Below, piece by piece: positions 8,484 through 20,847 of a stretch of 64,000 bases of DNA (position 1 is its first letter; every line of letters begins with the position of its first letter). The position numbers and the translations under genes are program-made. The DNA comes from Lysobacter soyae (GTDB lineage: Bacteria > Pseudomonadota > Gammaproteobacteria > Xanthomonadales > Xanthomonadaceae): assembly GCF_019551435.1 (NCBI RefSeq), contig NZ_CP080544.1, positions 2,071,138 to 2,135,137 of the forward strand, read 5' to 3'. The notes beneath the pieces were generated by a model. That model was not told the DNA's origin. It ran no database searches and saw only the letters and a program-made list of their open reading frames with translations.

Positions 8484-9854
8484 TCAGGACGACTTTTTCG
8501 CCGGTCGCTGCCAGCCTTCGATCGCAGCTTGGCGTCCGCGGGCGACGCTCAAGGTGGACGGGGGCGCATTGCGGGTGATCACTGATCCGGCACCGATGGT
8601 CGCGTCTTTGCCGATCGTGACCGGTGCCACCAGGGCGCTGTTCGAACCGATGAAGGCACCGTCTTCGATCGTGGTCACCGACTTGTTGACGCCGTCGTAG
8701 TTGCAGGTGATGGTGCCGGCGCCGATGTTGACGCCCGCGCCCACCACCGCATCGCCGATGTAGCTCAGGTGATTGGCCTTGCTGCCCGCGCCGAAGCTGG
8801 ATTTTTTTATCTCCACAAAATTGCCGACATGCACCCCTGCCGCCAATTCGGTGCCGGGGCGCAAACGCGCGAACGGACCGATCTGGACAGGCCCGTGCGT
8901 GACTGCGCCTTCGAGATCGCAGTGCGCGCGCACCTCGGTCCCCGCCGCCAGTGCAACATCCTTGAGCCGGGTGAACGGCCCGATGCGCACGCCGTCACCG
9001 AGTGTGACCCGACCTTCGAAAATGACATTGGCATCGATCTCGACATCGGCGCCGACCTCGACCTCGCCCCGCACATCCACGCGATGGACATCGGCGAAAC
9101 GCGCGCCGGCCACACACAATGCGCGCACGGCGCGCAATTGGTAGGCGCGCTCCAACTGCGCCAATTGCCACGCATCATTCGCGCCCTCGGTTTCCAGCGG
9201 ATCGGCCACATGCACCATTTCCGCCGGTCGGAATTGTTCGGCGGCGCGCGCGAAGATATCCGTCAGGTAGTACTCGCCTTGCGCATTCTGATTGGACAAG
9301 GTCGACAACCATTCGCGCAATGCGCCGGCATCGGCGGCCACAATGCCGGTGTTCACCGTGCGGATTTTCAATTGTTCTTCGTCGGCATCTTTCTGCTCGA
9401 CGACGGCTTCCACTTTGCCGGCGGCATCACGCACCACGCGGCCATAGCCGGTCGGGTTGTCCAAGTCGGCTACCAATACCGACAAGCTGCCAGATGCATC
9501 GAGCAAGCGTTGCAGTGTTTCCGTTCTGATCAACGGCACATCACCGTACAGGACCAATACGCGTGCATCATCCGGAATTGCCGGCATCGCCTGCTGTACC
9601 GCATGCCCTGTGCCCAAACGTTCGCGTTGTTCAGACCAGTGGATGTCCGTGGCGGATTCGAATGCGGTGCGCACCTGATCGCCGCCATGACCGTACACGA
9701 CATGCAGGGCTTCAGGTTTGAGCGCGCGAGCCGCATCAATGACATGACCAAGCATAGGTTTGCCCGCCACCTTTTGCAGCACCTTGGGAAGGGCGGATTT
9801 CATACGCTTGCCCTCGCCTGCGGCAAGGATCAAAACATGCAACGGTGACGCCAT
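8484..9854 (-). CDS. glmU: Bifunctional UDP-GlcNAc pyrophosphorylase / GlcN-1-P acetyltransferase
   Basis: Acetylates glucosamine-1-phosphate and then uridylylates it to UDP-GlcNAc. The 456-residue protein has an N-terminal nucleotidyltransferase domain ([29 protein letters not shown]) and a C-terminal left-handed beta-helix of hexapeptides ([40 protein letters not shown]). The acetyltransferase catalytic region [14 protein letters not shown] is intact. The length is standard. Pairs with glmS downstream. Confidence 0.97.
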   Translation of the reverse strand: MASPLHVLILAAGEGKRMKSALPKVLQKVAGKPMLGHVIDAARALKPEALHVVYGHGGDQVRTAFESATDIHWSEQRERLGTGHAVQQAMPAIPDDARVLVLYGDVPLIRTETLQRLLDASGSLSVLVADLDNPTGYGRVVRDAAGKVEAVVEQKDADEEQLKIRTVNTGIVAADAGALREWLSTLSNQNAQGEYYLTDIFARAAEQFRPAEMVHVADPLETEGANDAWQLAQLERAYQLRAVRALCVAGARFADVHRVDVRGEVEVGADVEIDANVIFEGRVTLGDGVRIGPFTRLKDVALAAGTEVRAHCDLEGAVTHGPVQIGPFARLRPGTELAAGVHVGNFVEIKKSSFGAGSKANHLSYIGDAVVGAGVNIGAGTITCNYDGVNKSVTTIEDGAFIGSNSALVAPVTIGKDATIGAGSVITRNAPPSTLSVARGRQAAIEGWQRPAKKSS

Positions 9855-9977
9855 GGTCTTCTCGAATCGGGCACGAATCCCGACATTCTAGCGGTGCCCG
9901 TGTGCAGGCCGCGACGCGCCTTGTCAGCATCGCCACACCCGGCTCGCTAGACTCGAAGTCCCGATCGGATCTGCGCC

Positions 9978-11093
9978 ATGAAGGGATCCCTCGCCCGCGA
10001 GACAGTGACGAACTGGCTCGCCCATGCCGACATCGAGATCAACGGCAGCGCAGCGTGTGACATGCAGGTGCACAACGACGTGGTGTTCGATGCGGTGATG
10101 CGCGACGGCAGTTTGGGTCTCGGTGAAAGTTACGTGGCCGGCGATTGGGATTGCCCGCGCCTCGACCAGTTTTTCGACCGGGTGATACGTGCCGGCTTGG
10201 AAAGGCAGATCCCGACCGCACGCGCCGTCGCCGCGAAGTTGCTGGCGCATCTGCGCAATCCGCAATCCGAACACCGGGCATGGGACATCGGTCGCACGCA
10301 TTACGACCTCGGCAATGCGCTGTTTGTCGAGATGCTGGGACCGAGCATGGCCTATAGCTGCGGGTACTGGCGCGATGCGCAAGATTTGGATCAGGCACAA
10401 ACGGCGAAGTTGGAACGCATCTGCCTCAAACTCGGCTTGCAACCGGGCATGCGTTTTCTCGATATCGGTTGCGGTTGGGGCAGTTTGATGCGTCACGCCG
10501 CGCGGCATCATGGCGTCTCCTGCGTCGGGCTGACCGTCTCCGAACAACAAGCGCGTTTGGGTGAGCAACTGTGTGCCGGTCTCGATGTGCGCTTCGCGCT
10601 GGAAGATTACCGCGGGCACCAAGGGCAATACGATCGGATCGCCAGCGTTGGGATGTTCGAGCATGTGGGGCATCGCAACTACGACGCGTTTTTCAGTGCG
10701 GCGCGCCGGTGTTTGCGACCCGATGGTTTGATGCTGTTGCACACCATCGGAAGCCTCGCGCGCGTGGAGCATTTGGACCCGTGGATCGACAAATACATCT
10801 TTCCGAACGGCATGTTGCCGGCGATGGGGCATATCGCCGATGCGACGATAGATCGTTTCGTGGTGGAAGACCTCGAAAACTTCGGCGCCTACTACGACCC
10901 TACGCTGATGGCCTGGGAGGAGAATTTCAGCAAGGCGTGGCCGACATTCGCCCATGCCTACCCGCCGCATTTCGAACGCATGTGGCGCTATTACTTGCTG
11001 AGCTGCGCCGGCGCATTTCGCGCACGCAACTTGCAGCTTTGGCAGTGGGTGCTCTCGCCGACGGGCGTGATCGGCGGCTACGTTCGTCCCTGA
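9978..11093 (+). CDS. cfa: Cyclopropane-fatty-acyl-phospholipid synthase
   Basis: Adds a methylene from SAM across cis double bonds of membrane phospholipid acyl chains, a stationary-phase and acid-stress modification. The 371 residues contain GESYVAGDWDC, HYDLGNALFVEMLG and YSCGYW, the SAM loop FLDIGCGWGSLM and the active-site GMFEHVGHRNYD, ending WQWVLSPTGVIGGY. Length and motif order match E. coli Cfa (382 aa). Divergent from glmU, with 123 bases between. Together with the next gene it separates glmUS from the atp operon, which are often adjacent in gammaproteobacteria. Confidence 0.93.
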   Translation: MKGSLARETVTNWLAHADIEINGSAACDMQVHNDVVFDAVMRDGSLGLGESYVAGDWDCPRLDQFFDRVIRAGLERQIPTARAVAAKLLAHLRNPQSEHRAWDIGRTHYDLGNALFVEMLGPSMAYSCGYWRDAQDLDQAQTAKLERICLKLGLQPGMRFLDIGCGWGSLMRHAARHHGVSCVGLTVSEQQARLGEQLCAGLDVRFALEDYRGHQGQYDRIASVGMFEHVGHRNYDAFFSAARRCLRPDGLMLLHTIGSLARVEHLDPWIDKYIFPNGMLPAMGHIADATIDRFVVEDLENFGAYYDPTLMAWEENFSKAWPTFAHAYPPHFERMWRYYLLSCAGAFRARNLQLWQWVLSPTGVIGGYVRP

Positions 11094-11168
11094 ATCGCTT
11101 ATTGGCGACATGCTTGCGCGCCGGGTCGGTCACAATGCAGACATGACCCGACAGACCGGACGCCACGC

Positions 11169-11564
11169 ATGAGTTTAAAACGCCACGTTGGCGGATACAC
11201 CTCGGTGGGACTCGTGCAGTGGCTGCTCGAATACAGCGTCATGGTGGCGCTGAGCGCTTGGCTGCTACCGGTGGCCTGGGCCAACATCATCGGCCGCGTC
11301 TTGGGCGCGAGTCTCGGTTTTTGGCTCAATGGCCGCTTTACGTTCAAGGGCGACGGGCGCGCACTCAGTCGAATCGCTTTGTTGCGATTCGTGCTGATGT
11401 TCATCGGACTGACGGTGTTGAATACCAGCCTGGTGGCTTGGGTGCATGCGCATACGGGATTGCGCACGACTTGGGCAGTGAAGCCTTTGATTGATGCGTT
11501 GACGGGGACTTTGGGGTTTTTGCTTTCGCGGCACTGGGTTTATCAGGAAAAAAGGCGCCTTTGA
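11169..11564 (+). CDS. GtrA-like four-helix membrane protein
   Basis: 131 residues with four hydrophobic segments. It begins with the GtrA-family opening GYTSVGLVQWLLEYSVM and has the conserved helix-2/3 element NIIGRVLGASLGFWLNGRFTF, ending FLLSRHWVYQ. GtrA-like proteins are thought to move or flip polyprenyl-linked sugars for surface glycan modification; no glycosyltransferase partner is adjacent. Its stop codon lies inside a perfect 21-base palindrome (11553-11573) that probably ends its transcript. Confidence 0.85.
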   Translation: MSLKRHVGGYTSVGLVQWLLEYSVMVALSAWLLPVAWANIIGRVLGASLGFWLNGRFTFKGDGRALSRIALLRFVLMFIGLTVLNTSLVAWVHAHTGLRTTWAVKPLIDALTGTLGFLLSRHWVYQEKRRL

Positions 11565-11684
11565 AAGGCGCCTCATCCGCCCCCTTTGGGGGCACCTTCT
11601 CCACTGCGTGGAGAAGGGAATCAGTACTTCCCCTCTCCACGCAGTGGAGAGGGTGGCGCGAACGCGCCGGGTGAGGCGCTCTTA
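11553..11684. repeat. Dispersed palindromic repeat, copy 1, with 10-1-10 palindrome over the gtrA stop
   Basis: 11553-11573 is a perfect palindrome (AGGCGCCTTT-G-AAAGGCGCCT). From about 11567 the nested element begins: GCGCCTCATCCGCC, a CCCCC/GGGGG mini-hairpin, ACCTTCTCC-ACTGCGT-GGAGAAGG, a spacer, then CCTCTCC-ACGCAGT-GGAGAGG and GGGTGAGGCGCTC as the inverted half. It fills the gap between convergent gtrA and atpC and includes the atpC stop. Copies 2 (18897-19010) and 3 (49418-49505) share these modules. Probably a REP/BIME-type element working as transcript end or mRNA stabiliser. Confidence 0.85.
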
Positions 11685-12107
11685 GTGCTTCAAGTTCTTA
11701 CGAAGCCGCTCCAACGCAGCCAACTGCGCCGAGACTTCCGCCAAGCGCTGCTGCGCTTCGGCGACGTCCATCGCTTCACCGCGACCGGCCAAAACGCGTT
11801 CGGCTTCTTCCTTGGCCTTGCGCACGGCAGCTTCGTCGATATCTTGTGCGCGCACCGCGGTGTCGGCCAAGACCGTCACCATTTCCGGTTGCACTTCCAA
11901 GATGCCGCCGGAGATGGCGAAATCGAGTTGTTCGCCGTCGGGGGTGGTCACGACCACTTTGCCCGGCTTCAAACGGGTGATCAGCGGGGCGTGCTTCGGT
12001 GCGATACCGAGCTCGCCGATTTCACCGGTGGCGACCACAAGCGTGGCCTCACCGCTGTAGATTTCGGCTTCCGCGCTGACGATGTCGCAACGAATCGTGC
12101 TTGCCAT
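11682..12107 (-). CDS. atpC: ATP synthase F1 subunit epsilon
   Basis: Central-stalk subunit that couples rotation and inhibits ATP hydrolysis. At 141 residues it has the N-terminal beta-sandwich ([39 protein letters not shown]) and a two-helix C-terminus with [19 protein letters not shown]. Last gene of the atp operon; its stop codon is inside repeat copy 1. Confidence 0.96.
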   Translation of the reverse strand: MASTIRCDIVSAEAEIYSGEATLVVATGEIGELGIAPKHAPLITRLKPGKVVVTTPDGEQLDFAISGGILEVQPEMVTVLADTAVRAQDIDEAAVRKAKEEAERVLAGRGEAMDVAEAQQRLAEVSAQLAALERLRKNLKH

Positions 12108-12125
12108 GGATCAGTCTCTCCGGTC

Positions 12126-13601
<1,476 letters not shown>

Positions 13602-13613
13602 TTACCGGTGGCC

Positions 13614-14477
13614 TCAGACAGCAGCGGCGCCGCCGACGATTTCCGAGATTTCCTGGGTAATCGCGGCCTGACGGGCTTTGTTGTAAACGAGGTTGAGGGT
13701 ACCGATGAGCTTGTTGGCGTTGTCGGATGCGGACTTCATCGCCACCATGCGGGCGGCGTGTTCGGATGCGACGTTTTCCATCACAGCTTGGTAAACCAGC
13801 GATTCGATGTAGCGGGTCATCACGTGCTCGAGCACGGTCTGTGCATCGGGTTCGTAGATGTAATCCCAGGCGTGCTTGGCCAACTGCTGTTCTGCCGGCG
13901 GCAGCGGCAACAGTTGGTCGAAGGTCGCGCGTTGCAACATCGTGTTGACGAAGTCGTTGTAGCAGAGGAACACGCGTTGGACGTTGTTCGCATCGTAGCT
14001 GTCGAGCATCGTCTTGATGACGCCGATCAGCTGTTCGACATGCGGTGTGTCGCCCAAATGCGTGACCGAAGCCACCATGTTGACCTTGATGCGGCGGAAG
14101 AACACCGTCGCTTTCTGGCCGATGGTGACGATGTCGACTTCAACACCTTGTTCGTGCCACTTGCGGATGTCCACCAGCAACTTGCGGAACATGTTGTTGT
14201 TCAAACCACCGGCGAGACCGCGGTCCGAAGAGACCACGATGTAACCGACGCGTTTGACGTCTTTGCGTTCCAGCAGATACGGATGTTGGAATTCCGGATT
14301 CGCCTGCGCGAGGTGGCTGATCAACTGCTTCATGGCGCGCGCGTACGGACGCGACGCCTTCATGCGGTCTTGCGCCTTCCGGATCTTGGATGCCGAGACC
14401 ATTTCGAGTGCGCGCGTCACCTTGCGGGTGTTCTGCACCGACTTGATCTTGGTCTTGATTTCGCGGCCGCTTGCCAT
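13614..14477 (-). CDS. atpG: ATP synthase F1 subunit gamma
   Basis: Rotor shaft of F1. The 287-residue protein starts [20 protein letters not shown], the conserved N-terminal helix, and ends [20 protein letters not shown], the paired C-terminal helix. [14 protein letters not shown] is the usual central motif. Located between atpA and atpD. Confidence 0.97.
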   Translation of the reverse strand: MASGREIKTKIKSVQNTRKVTRALEMVSASKIRKAQDRMKASRPYARAMKQLISHLAQANPEFQHPYLLERKDVKRVGYIVVSSDRGLAGGLNNNMFRKLLVDIRKWHEQGVEVDIVTIGQKATVFFRRIKVNMVASVTHLGDTPHVEQLIGVIKTMLDSYDANNVQRVFLCYNDFVNTMLQRATFDQLLPLPPAEQQLAKHAWDYIYEPDAQTVLEHVMTRYIESLVYQAVMENVASEHAARMVAMKSASDNANKLIGTLNLVYNKARQAAITQEISEIVGGAAAV

Positions 14478-14491
14478 CGTCTAATTCCCGA

Positions 14492-16042
14492 TTACCAGGT
14501 GCCGGTCTTCTTGAAGTCTTCAATGCCCTTCTTGAAGGCATTTTCGAGTTCGTCGTTCCAGTCGCCGGTTTGATCGATCTTCGAGATCACGTCGCCGAGG
14601 TTGTTGGCGAAGTGGGCTTGCAATGCGTCTTCGAACTTGCCGACTTGTTGCACCGGCACGTCGTCCATGTAGCCCTTGTCGGCTGCGTAGATCGAGAGTG
14701 CTTGTTGGGCGACCGACATCGGCGCGTATTGGCGCTGCTTCATCAGTTCGGTGACGCGTTGGCCGCGTTCGAGCTGCTTGCGGGTAGCGTCGTCGAGGTC
14801 GGAAGCGAACTGCGCGAACGCCGCCAATTCACGGTACTGCGCCAGTGCGATACGGATACCGCCCGAGAGCTTCTTCATGATCTTGGTTTGTGCCGAACCA
14901 CCCACGCGCGACACCGAGATACCGGCGTTCACGGCAGGACGGATACCGGCGTTGAACAAATCGGTTTCCAAGAAGATCTGGCCGTCGGTGATCGAGATCA
15001 CGTTGGTCGGCACGAAGGCCGAGACGTCACCGGCTTGGGTTTCGATGATCGGCAACGCGGTCAGCGAACCGGTCTTGCCCTTGACGGCACCGTTGGTGAA
15101 CTTCTCGACATACTCTTCCGACACGCGCGCTGCACGTTCCAGCAAGCGGCTGTGCAAGTAGAACACGTCACCCGGGTAGGCTTCACGGCCCGGCGGACGC
15201 TTCAGCAACAACGAGATTTGGCGGTAGGCCACGGCTTGCTTGGACAAGTCGTCGTAGATGATCAGCGCGTCTTCGCCGCGGTCACGGAAGTATTCACCCA
15301 TCGCGCAGCCGGAGTAGGCGGCGATGAAGTTCATGGCAGCCGATTCCGAAGCCGAAGCGGCCACGACGGTGGTGTAGGCCAAGGCGCCGTTTTCTTCGAG
15401 CTTGCGCACGATGTTGGCGATGGTCGAGTTCTTTTGACCGATCGCGACGTAAACGCACTTAACGCCCGAGTTCTTCTGATTGATGATGGTGTCGATCGCC
15501 ACCGCGGTCTTGCCGGTTTGACGGTCACCGATGATCAGTTCGCGCTGGCCGCGGCCGATCGGGATCATGCTGTCGATGGACTTGTAACCGGTTTGCAGCG
15601 GCTGGCTGACCGACTTACGCCAGATCACGCCTGGTGCAATGGCTTCGACCGGTGCCGAGGCTTCGGCATTGATCGGACCTTTACCGTCGATCGGTTCGCC
15701 GAGGGCGTTGACGACGCGACCCAGCATGGACGGGCCGGTCGGCACTTCGAGAATGCGGCCGGTGGTCTTGGCCACATCGCCTTCGCGCAAATGTTCGTAG
15801 TCACCGAGCACCACGGCGCCGACCGAATCACGTTCCAGATTCAGTGCGAGGGCGAAGGTGTTGTTCGGCAATTCGACCATTTCACCTTGCATGGCGTCAG
15901 CCAGGCCGTGGATACGCACGATGCCGTCCGACACGCTGGTGACGGTGCCTTCGTTGCGCGCCTCGGAGCCGAGCTTGACTTGCTCGATGCGGTTTTTGAT
16001 CAGCTCGCTGATTTCCGACGGGTTGAGCGATGTGGTTGCCAT
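14492..16042 (-). CDS. atpA: ATP synthase F1 subunit alpha
   Basis: Regulatory nucleotide-binding subunit of F1. 516 residues, with the P-loop [56 protein letters not shown] and [20 protein letters not shown]. The length is normal. It lies between atpH and atpG, with small gaps that suit one polycistronic message. Confidence 0.98.
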   Translation of the reverse strand: MATTSLNPSEISELIKNRIEQVKLGSEARNEGTVTSVSDGIVRIHGLADAMQGEMVELPNNTFALALNLERDSVGAVVLGDYEHLREGDVAKTTGRILEVPTGPSMLGRVVNALGEPIDGKGPINAEASAPVEAIAPGVIWRKSVSQPLQTGYKSIDSMIPIGRGQRELIIGDRQTGKTAVAIDTIINQKNSGVKCVYVAIGQKNSTIANIVRKLEENGALAYTTVVAASASESAAMNFIAAYSGCAMGEYFRDRGEDALIIYDDLSKQAVAYRQISLLLKRPPGREAYPGDVFYLHSRLLERAARVSEEYVEKFTNGAVKGKTGSLTALPIIETQAGDVSAFVPTNVISITDGQIFLETDLFNAGIRPAVNAGISVSRVGGSAQTKIMKKLSGGIRIALAQYRELAAFAQFASDLDDATRKQLERGQRVTELMKQRQYAPMSVAQQALSIYAADKGYMDDVPVQQVGKFEDALQAHFANNLGDVISKIDQTGDWNDELENAFKKGIEDFKKTGTW

Positions 16043-16093
16043 TTGAAGTTTTCCTTTTCGTGCGCCGCAGGGCGCGCGGATTTCACTATGTGT

Positions 16094-16621
16094 TTATTGG
16101 GCGAGTGCGTTTTGCAGGCGGGCCAACTTGCCCTTGAGCGAACCGTCGATCACCACGTCACCGGCGTCGATCACGGCGCCACCGATCAACGATTCGTCGA
16201 TGGCAGTGTCGATTTCGACATCCTGGTTGAAGCGGCGCTTCAATGCAGCCTTGATGTTCGCAAGTTCATCCGCGGACATCGGCGATGCCGAGGTGACCTT
16301 GGCGCGAACAATGTGTTCGGCGTCGGCGCGGTACTGCTCGAACAGGCCTGCGATTTCCGGCAAGACGTTCAAACGACCGTTGTCGGCAAGCGTGGCGAAG
16401 AAGCTGCGGATGGTTTCGCTGACTCCTTCGGGTGCCACGAGGCCGGCGGCTTCTTGGCGCGACAACAAGGGATTGCCAAGCAACTGCGCCACGTTCGGAT
16501 CGGCGGCGATGCGGGCGGACAACGCCAGCGCATTCGACCAATCGGCTGTGCTGTTGCCTTGACGGGCCAAGTCGTACGCGGCGCGTGCGTAGGGGCGTGC
16601 AAGGGTGAGGGTTTGGCTCAT
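16094..16621 (-). CDS. atpH: ATP synthase F1 subunit delta
   Basis: Peripheral-stalk subunit joining F1 to the b subunits. 175 residues, mostly helical, starting MSQTLTLARPYARAAYDLA, with the C-terminal signature DESLIGGAVIDAGDVVIDGSL that marks the OSCP/delta family. Between atpF and atpA. Confidence 0.96.
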   Translation of the reverse strand: MSQTLTLARPYARAAYDLARQGNSTADWSNALALSARIAADPNVAQLLGNPLLSRQEAAGLVAPEGVSETIRSFFATLADNGRLNVLPEIAGLFEQYRADAEHIVRAKVTSASPMSADELANIKAALKRRFNQDVEIDTAIDESLIGGAVIDAGDVVIDGSLKGKLARLQNALAQ

Positions 16622-16636
16622 GGGTATGCGTCGACC

Positions 16637-17107
16637 TTAGAGTTGCGCTGCCAATTCATCCAGCAACGCCTTGTGCGTTTCCGGATTGATTTCGCGGCGG
16701 ATCAACTTCTCGGCACCGTTCACAGCCAGTTGCGAGACTTGCTTGCGCAGATCTTCGCGTGCCTTGTTGGCACTGGCGGCAATGTCGGCATCGATGATCG
16801 CTTTTTGGCGCGCGCCCTCTTCGATCGCTTCGTTCTTGGCCGATTCGATGATCTGGTTGGCGCGTTGATGCGCCGACTCGATGATCTCGTTGGCCTTGCT
16901 GCGTGCGATCTTGAGTTCTTCGTTCGCTTTTTCTTCAGCCTCGGCAAGGGTCTTTTGGCTGTTATCGGCAGCCGCCAGGCCCTCGGCGATCTTGCGTTGG
17001 CGTTCTTCAATCGCCGCATTGATCGGCGGCCAAATGAATTTCAACGTAAAGATCACGAGGATCGCAAAAGAGATCATCTGACCCAAGAACGTCAAATTGA
17101 GATTCAT
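16637..17107 (-). CDS. atpF: ATP synthase Fo subunit b
   Basis: Membrane-anchored stator subunit. It starts [20 protein letters not shown], one N-terminal transmembrane helix, then a long charged coiled coil ([20 protein letters not shown] and on). 156 residues, the standard length. The in-frame extension to 17161 adds a non-homologous leader, so ATG 17107 is used. Confidence 0.95.
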   Translation of the reverse strand: MNLNLTFLGQMISFAILVIFTLKFIWPPINAAIEERQRKIAEGLAAADNSQKTLAEAEEKANEELKIARSKANEIIESAHQRANQIIESAKNEAIEEGARQKAIIDADIAASANKAREDLRKQVSQLAVNGAEKLIRREINPETHKALLDELAAQL

Positions 17108-17194
17108 GACTTGTCCTTTGGCAAAATCCGCACTTCGCCAACCACTGGCGAAGCAATGCAAGGCCGCGCACTATGCGCAGCCTTGCGGGTTACA

Positions 17195-18746
<1,552 letters not shown>

Positions 18747-18809
18747 GGACGGGTAAATCCTGAATGGGCGGGTGCGGAACCCCCGAAGGCGCCCCGTTGA
18801 AGCCGCAAA

Positions 18810-18839
18810 AGTATAGCAGTTGTAAATTTTTTGTGGCAA
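18810..18839 (-). promoter_or_regulatory. Promoter of the atp operon
   Basis: On the minus strand TTGCCA (18839-18834) is followed, after an 18-base A/T-rich spacer, by TATACT (18815-18810), both 5/6 matches to sigma-70 consensus. Predicted transcript start is near 18803, leaving a leader of about 57 bases before atpI. Confidence 0.7.
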
Positions 18840-18896
18840 GAAAAGTGCCGATGGCGGCGCAATTCAGGAGTTTAGGGGTGGTGGGGGTGTTTTTTA

Positions 18897-19010
18897 GGAG
18901 CGCCTCATCCGGCGCTTCGCGCCACCTTCTCCACTGCGTGGAGAAGGACAGCTTTCCCTTCTCCATCTTCGATGGAGAAGGTGCCCCGAAGGGGCGGATG
19001 AGGCGCTCTT
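18897..19010. repeat. Dispersed palindromic repeat, copy 2
   Basis: The most regular copy. Outer arms AGCGCCTCATCC (from 18899) and GGATGAGGCGCT (to 19008) are inverted. The left half holds GGCGC-TTC-GCGCC and ACCTTCTCC-ACTGCGT-GGAGAAGG; the right half holds CCTTCTCC-ATCTTCGAT-GGAGAAGGT and GCCCC-GAA-GGGGC. It sits between the divergent atp promoter and the lpdA 3' end. A shorter echo (AGAGGCGCCC) follows at 19016. Confidence 0.85.
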
Positions 19011-19044
19011 AATAAAGAGGCGCCCTTAGTCCCACCCAGACCCC

Positions 19045-20847
19045 TTACTTCCGCTTAGGCATATAAAGGTCCGTAATCGTCCCCTCATACACCTCGGCCG
19101 CCATGCAGACGGTTTCCCCGAGCGTCGGGTGCGGGTGGATGGTGTGGCCGAGATCGGCGGCTTCGCAGCCCATTTCGATGGCGAGGGCCGCTTCGCTGAT
19201 GAGTTCGCCCGCGTGTGGGCCGACAATGCCGCAGCCGATCACCCGATGGCTGTCTTCGTCGAAGATCAACTTGGTGAAGCCATCGGTGCGACCGATGCTG
19301 AGCGCACGGCCGGACGCTGCCCATGGGAACTTGCCGACGCCGATCTTGAGGCCCTTTTCCTTGGCTTCGTTCTCGGTGACGCCCACCCAAGCGATCTCGG
19401 GATTGGTGTACGCGACCGACGGGATGACCCGTGCCACCCAGGATTTCTTTTCGCCCGCGATCACTTCCGCCGCCAACTTGCCTTCGTGGGTCGCTTTGTG
19501 CGCCAGCATCGGCTGGCCAACCAAATCACCGATGGCGAAGATGTGACTCGCGCTGGTGCGCATTTGATTGTCGACGGCGATGAAGCCGCGCTCATTGACT
19601 GTCACGCCGGCTTTCTCACAGGCGAGCTTGTTGCCGTTGGCACTGCGACCGACCGCGACCAGCACGCGATCGAACAGCGTGTCGGCAGGCACCGCGTCGC
19701 CTTCGAAAGTGCAGCGGATACCTTTCTTCTCTGCCTTCGCTTCGACAACTTTGGTTTTCAAATGCACCGCGACTTTCTGCGCTTTCAAACGCTGCGCGAG
19801 GGGGCGGACCAAATCGGCGTCTGCACCCGGAATCAATTGCGGCGCGAGTTCGACCACCGTCACTTCGCTGCCGAGCGCTTGATAGACCGTGGCCATTTCC
19901 AATCCGATGATGCCGCCACCGACTACGAGCAACTTCTTCGGCACATCGGCGAGCTCGAGCGCACCGGTGGAATCCATCACACGCGGATCGTCCCAAGGAA
20001 AGCCCGGCAAATGCACCGCTTCCGAACCGGCCGCGATGATGCAATGGTTGAAGCTCAATGTTTGCCCGTTGCCATTCGCATCGTTGATCGCCAGCGCATT
20101 GGCGCCGCTGAACTGCGCACTGCCGTGCATCACTTTGACTTTGCGTTGCTTCGCCATGCCGGCAAGGCCGTTGGTGAACGAACCGACCACCTTCTCTTTA
20201 TAGGCACGCAATCCGGCCAGTTCGATTTTCGGTGCATCGAATGTGATGCCCATGTCTTTGGCATGCGCTGCGTGGTCGATGACTTCGGCGGCATGCAACA
20301 AGGCTTTCGACGGAATGCAACCGACGTTGAGACAGACACCGCCCAACGTGGCGTTGCGCTCGACCAACACCACATCGAGCCCCAAATCCGCCGCGCGGAA
20401 TGCCGCGGTATAGCCACCGGGACCGGAACCGATCACGACGACGTCGCAGTCATAGTTGTATTTGCCAGCGGGCTTTGCAGTCGGAGTCGGCGCCGCGGCG
20501 ACTGGTGCGGATGCCGGCACGGGCACCACCGGCGCAGATGCTTGTGCAGATGCAGGTGCGGCGACTGCAGGCGTCGGCGCCGCAGCCGGCGCATCCGCAC
20601 TTGCCTCGGCAGCCGCGTCAATCACCGCAACCAAATCACCGGTGCTCAAATTTTGGCCGAGTGTCACCGCGACGGACTTCACGACCCCCGCCACCGTCGA
20701 AGGCACTTCCATCGTGGCCTTGTCGGATTCAAGCGTAATCAAACCCTGATCTTTGGCGATGCTGTCGCCCGCTTTGACCAGGATTTCGATCACCGGCACG
20801 CCGTCATGACTACCGATATCCGGAACGACGACTTTGACTTCAGCCAT
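19045..20847 (-). CDS. lpdA: Dihydrolipoyl dehydrogenase (PDH E3) with N-terminal lipoyl domain
   Basis: Reoxidises dihydrolipoamide of the pyruvate dehydrogenase complex with NAD. 600 residues: a lipoyl domain at 1-80 with lipoylatable K43 in LESDKATMEVP, an Ala/Pro linker to about 135, then a full flavoprotein. The latter has FAD loop IGSGPGGYTAAFRAADLG, redox disulfide GGVCLNVGCIPSK, NAD loop VVGGGIIGLEMA, GDLVGQPMLAHKA and the C-terminal active-site AEVYEGTITD region with the HPHPT base. ATG 20847 starts MAEVKVVVPDIG; a Pro/Arg-rich upstream extension is rejected. The start overlaps the MscS stop by 8 bases. Confidence 0.96.
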   Translation of the reverse strand: MAEVKVVVPDIGSHDGVPVIEILVKAGDSIAKDQGLITLESDKATMEVPSTVAGVVKSVAVTLGQNLSTGDLVAVIDAAAEASADAPAAAPTPAVAAPASAQASAPVVPVPASAPVAAAPTPTAKPAGKYNYDCDVVVIGSGPGGYTAAFRAADLGLDVVLVERNATLGGVCLNVGCIPSKALLHAAEVIDHAAHAKDMGITFDAPKIELAGLRAYKEKVVGSFTNGLAGMAKQRKVKVMHGSAQFSGANALAINDANGNGQTLSFNHCIIAAGSEAVHLPGFPWDDPRVMDSTGALELADVPKKLLVVGGGIIGLEMATVYQALGSEVTVVELAPQLIPGADADLVRPLAQRLKAQKVAVHLKTKVVEAKAEKKGIRCTFEGDAVPADTLFDRVLVAVGRSANGNKLACEKAGVTVNERGFIAVDNQMRTSASHIFAIGDLVGQPMLAHKATHEGKLAAEVIAGEKKSWVARVIPSVAYTNPEIAWVGVTENEAKEKGLKIGVGKFPWAASGRALSIGRTDGFTKLIFDEDSHRVIGCGIVGPHAGELISEAALAIEMGCEAADLGHTIHPHPTLGETVCMAAEVYEGTITDLYMPKRK

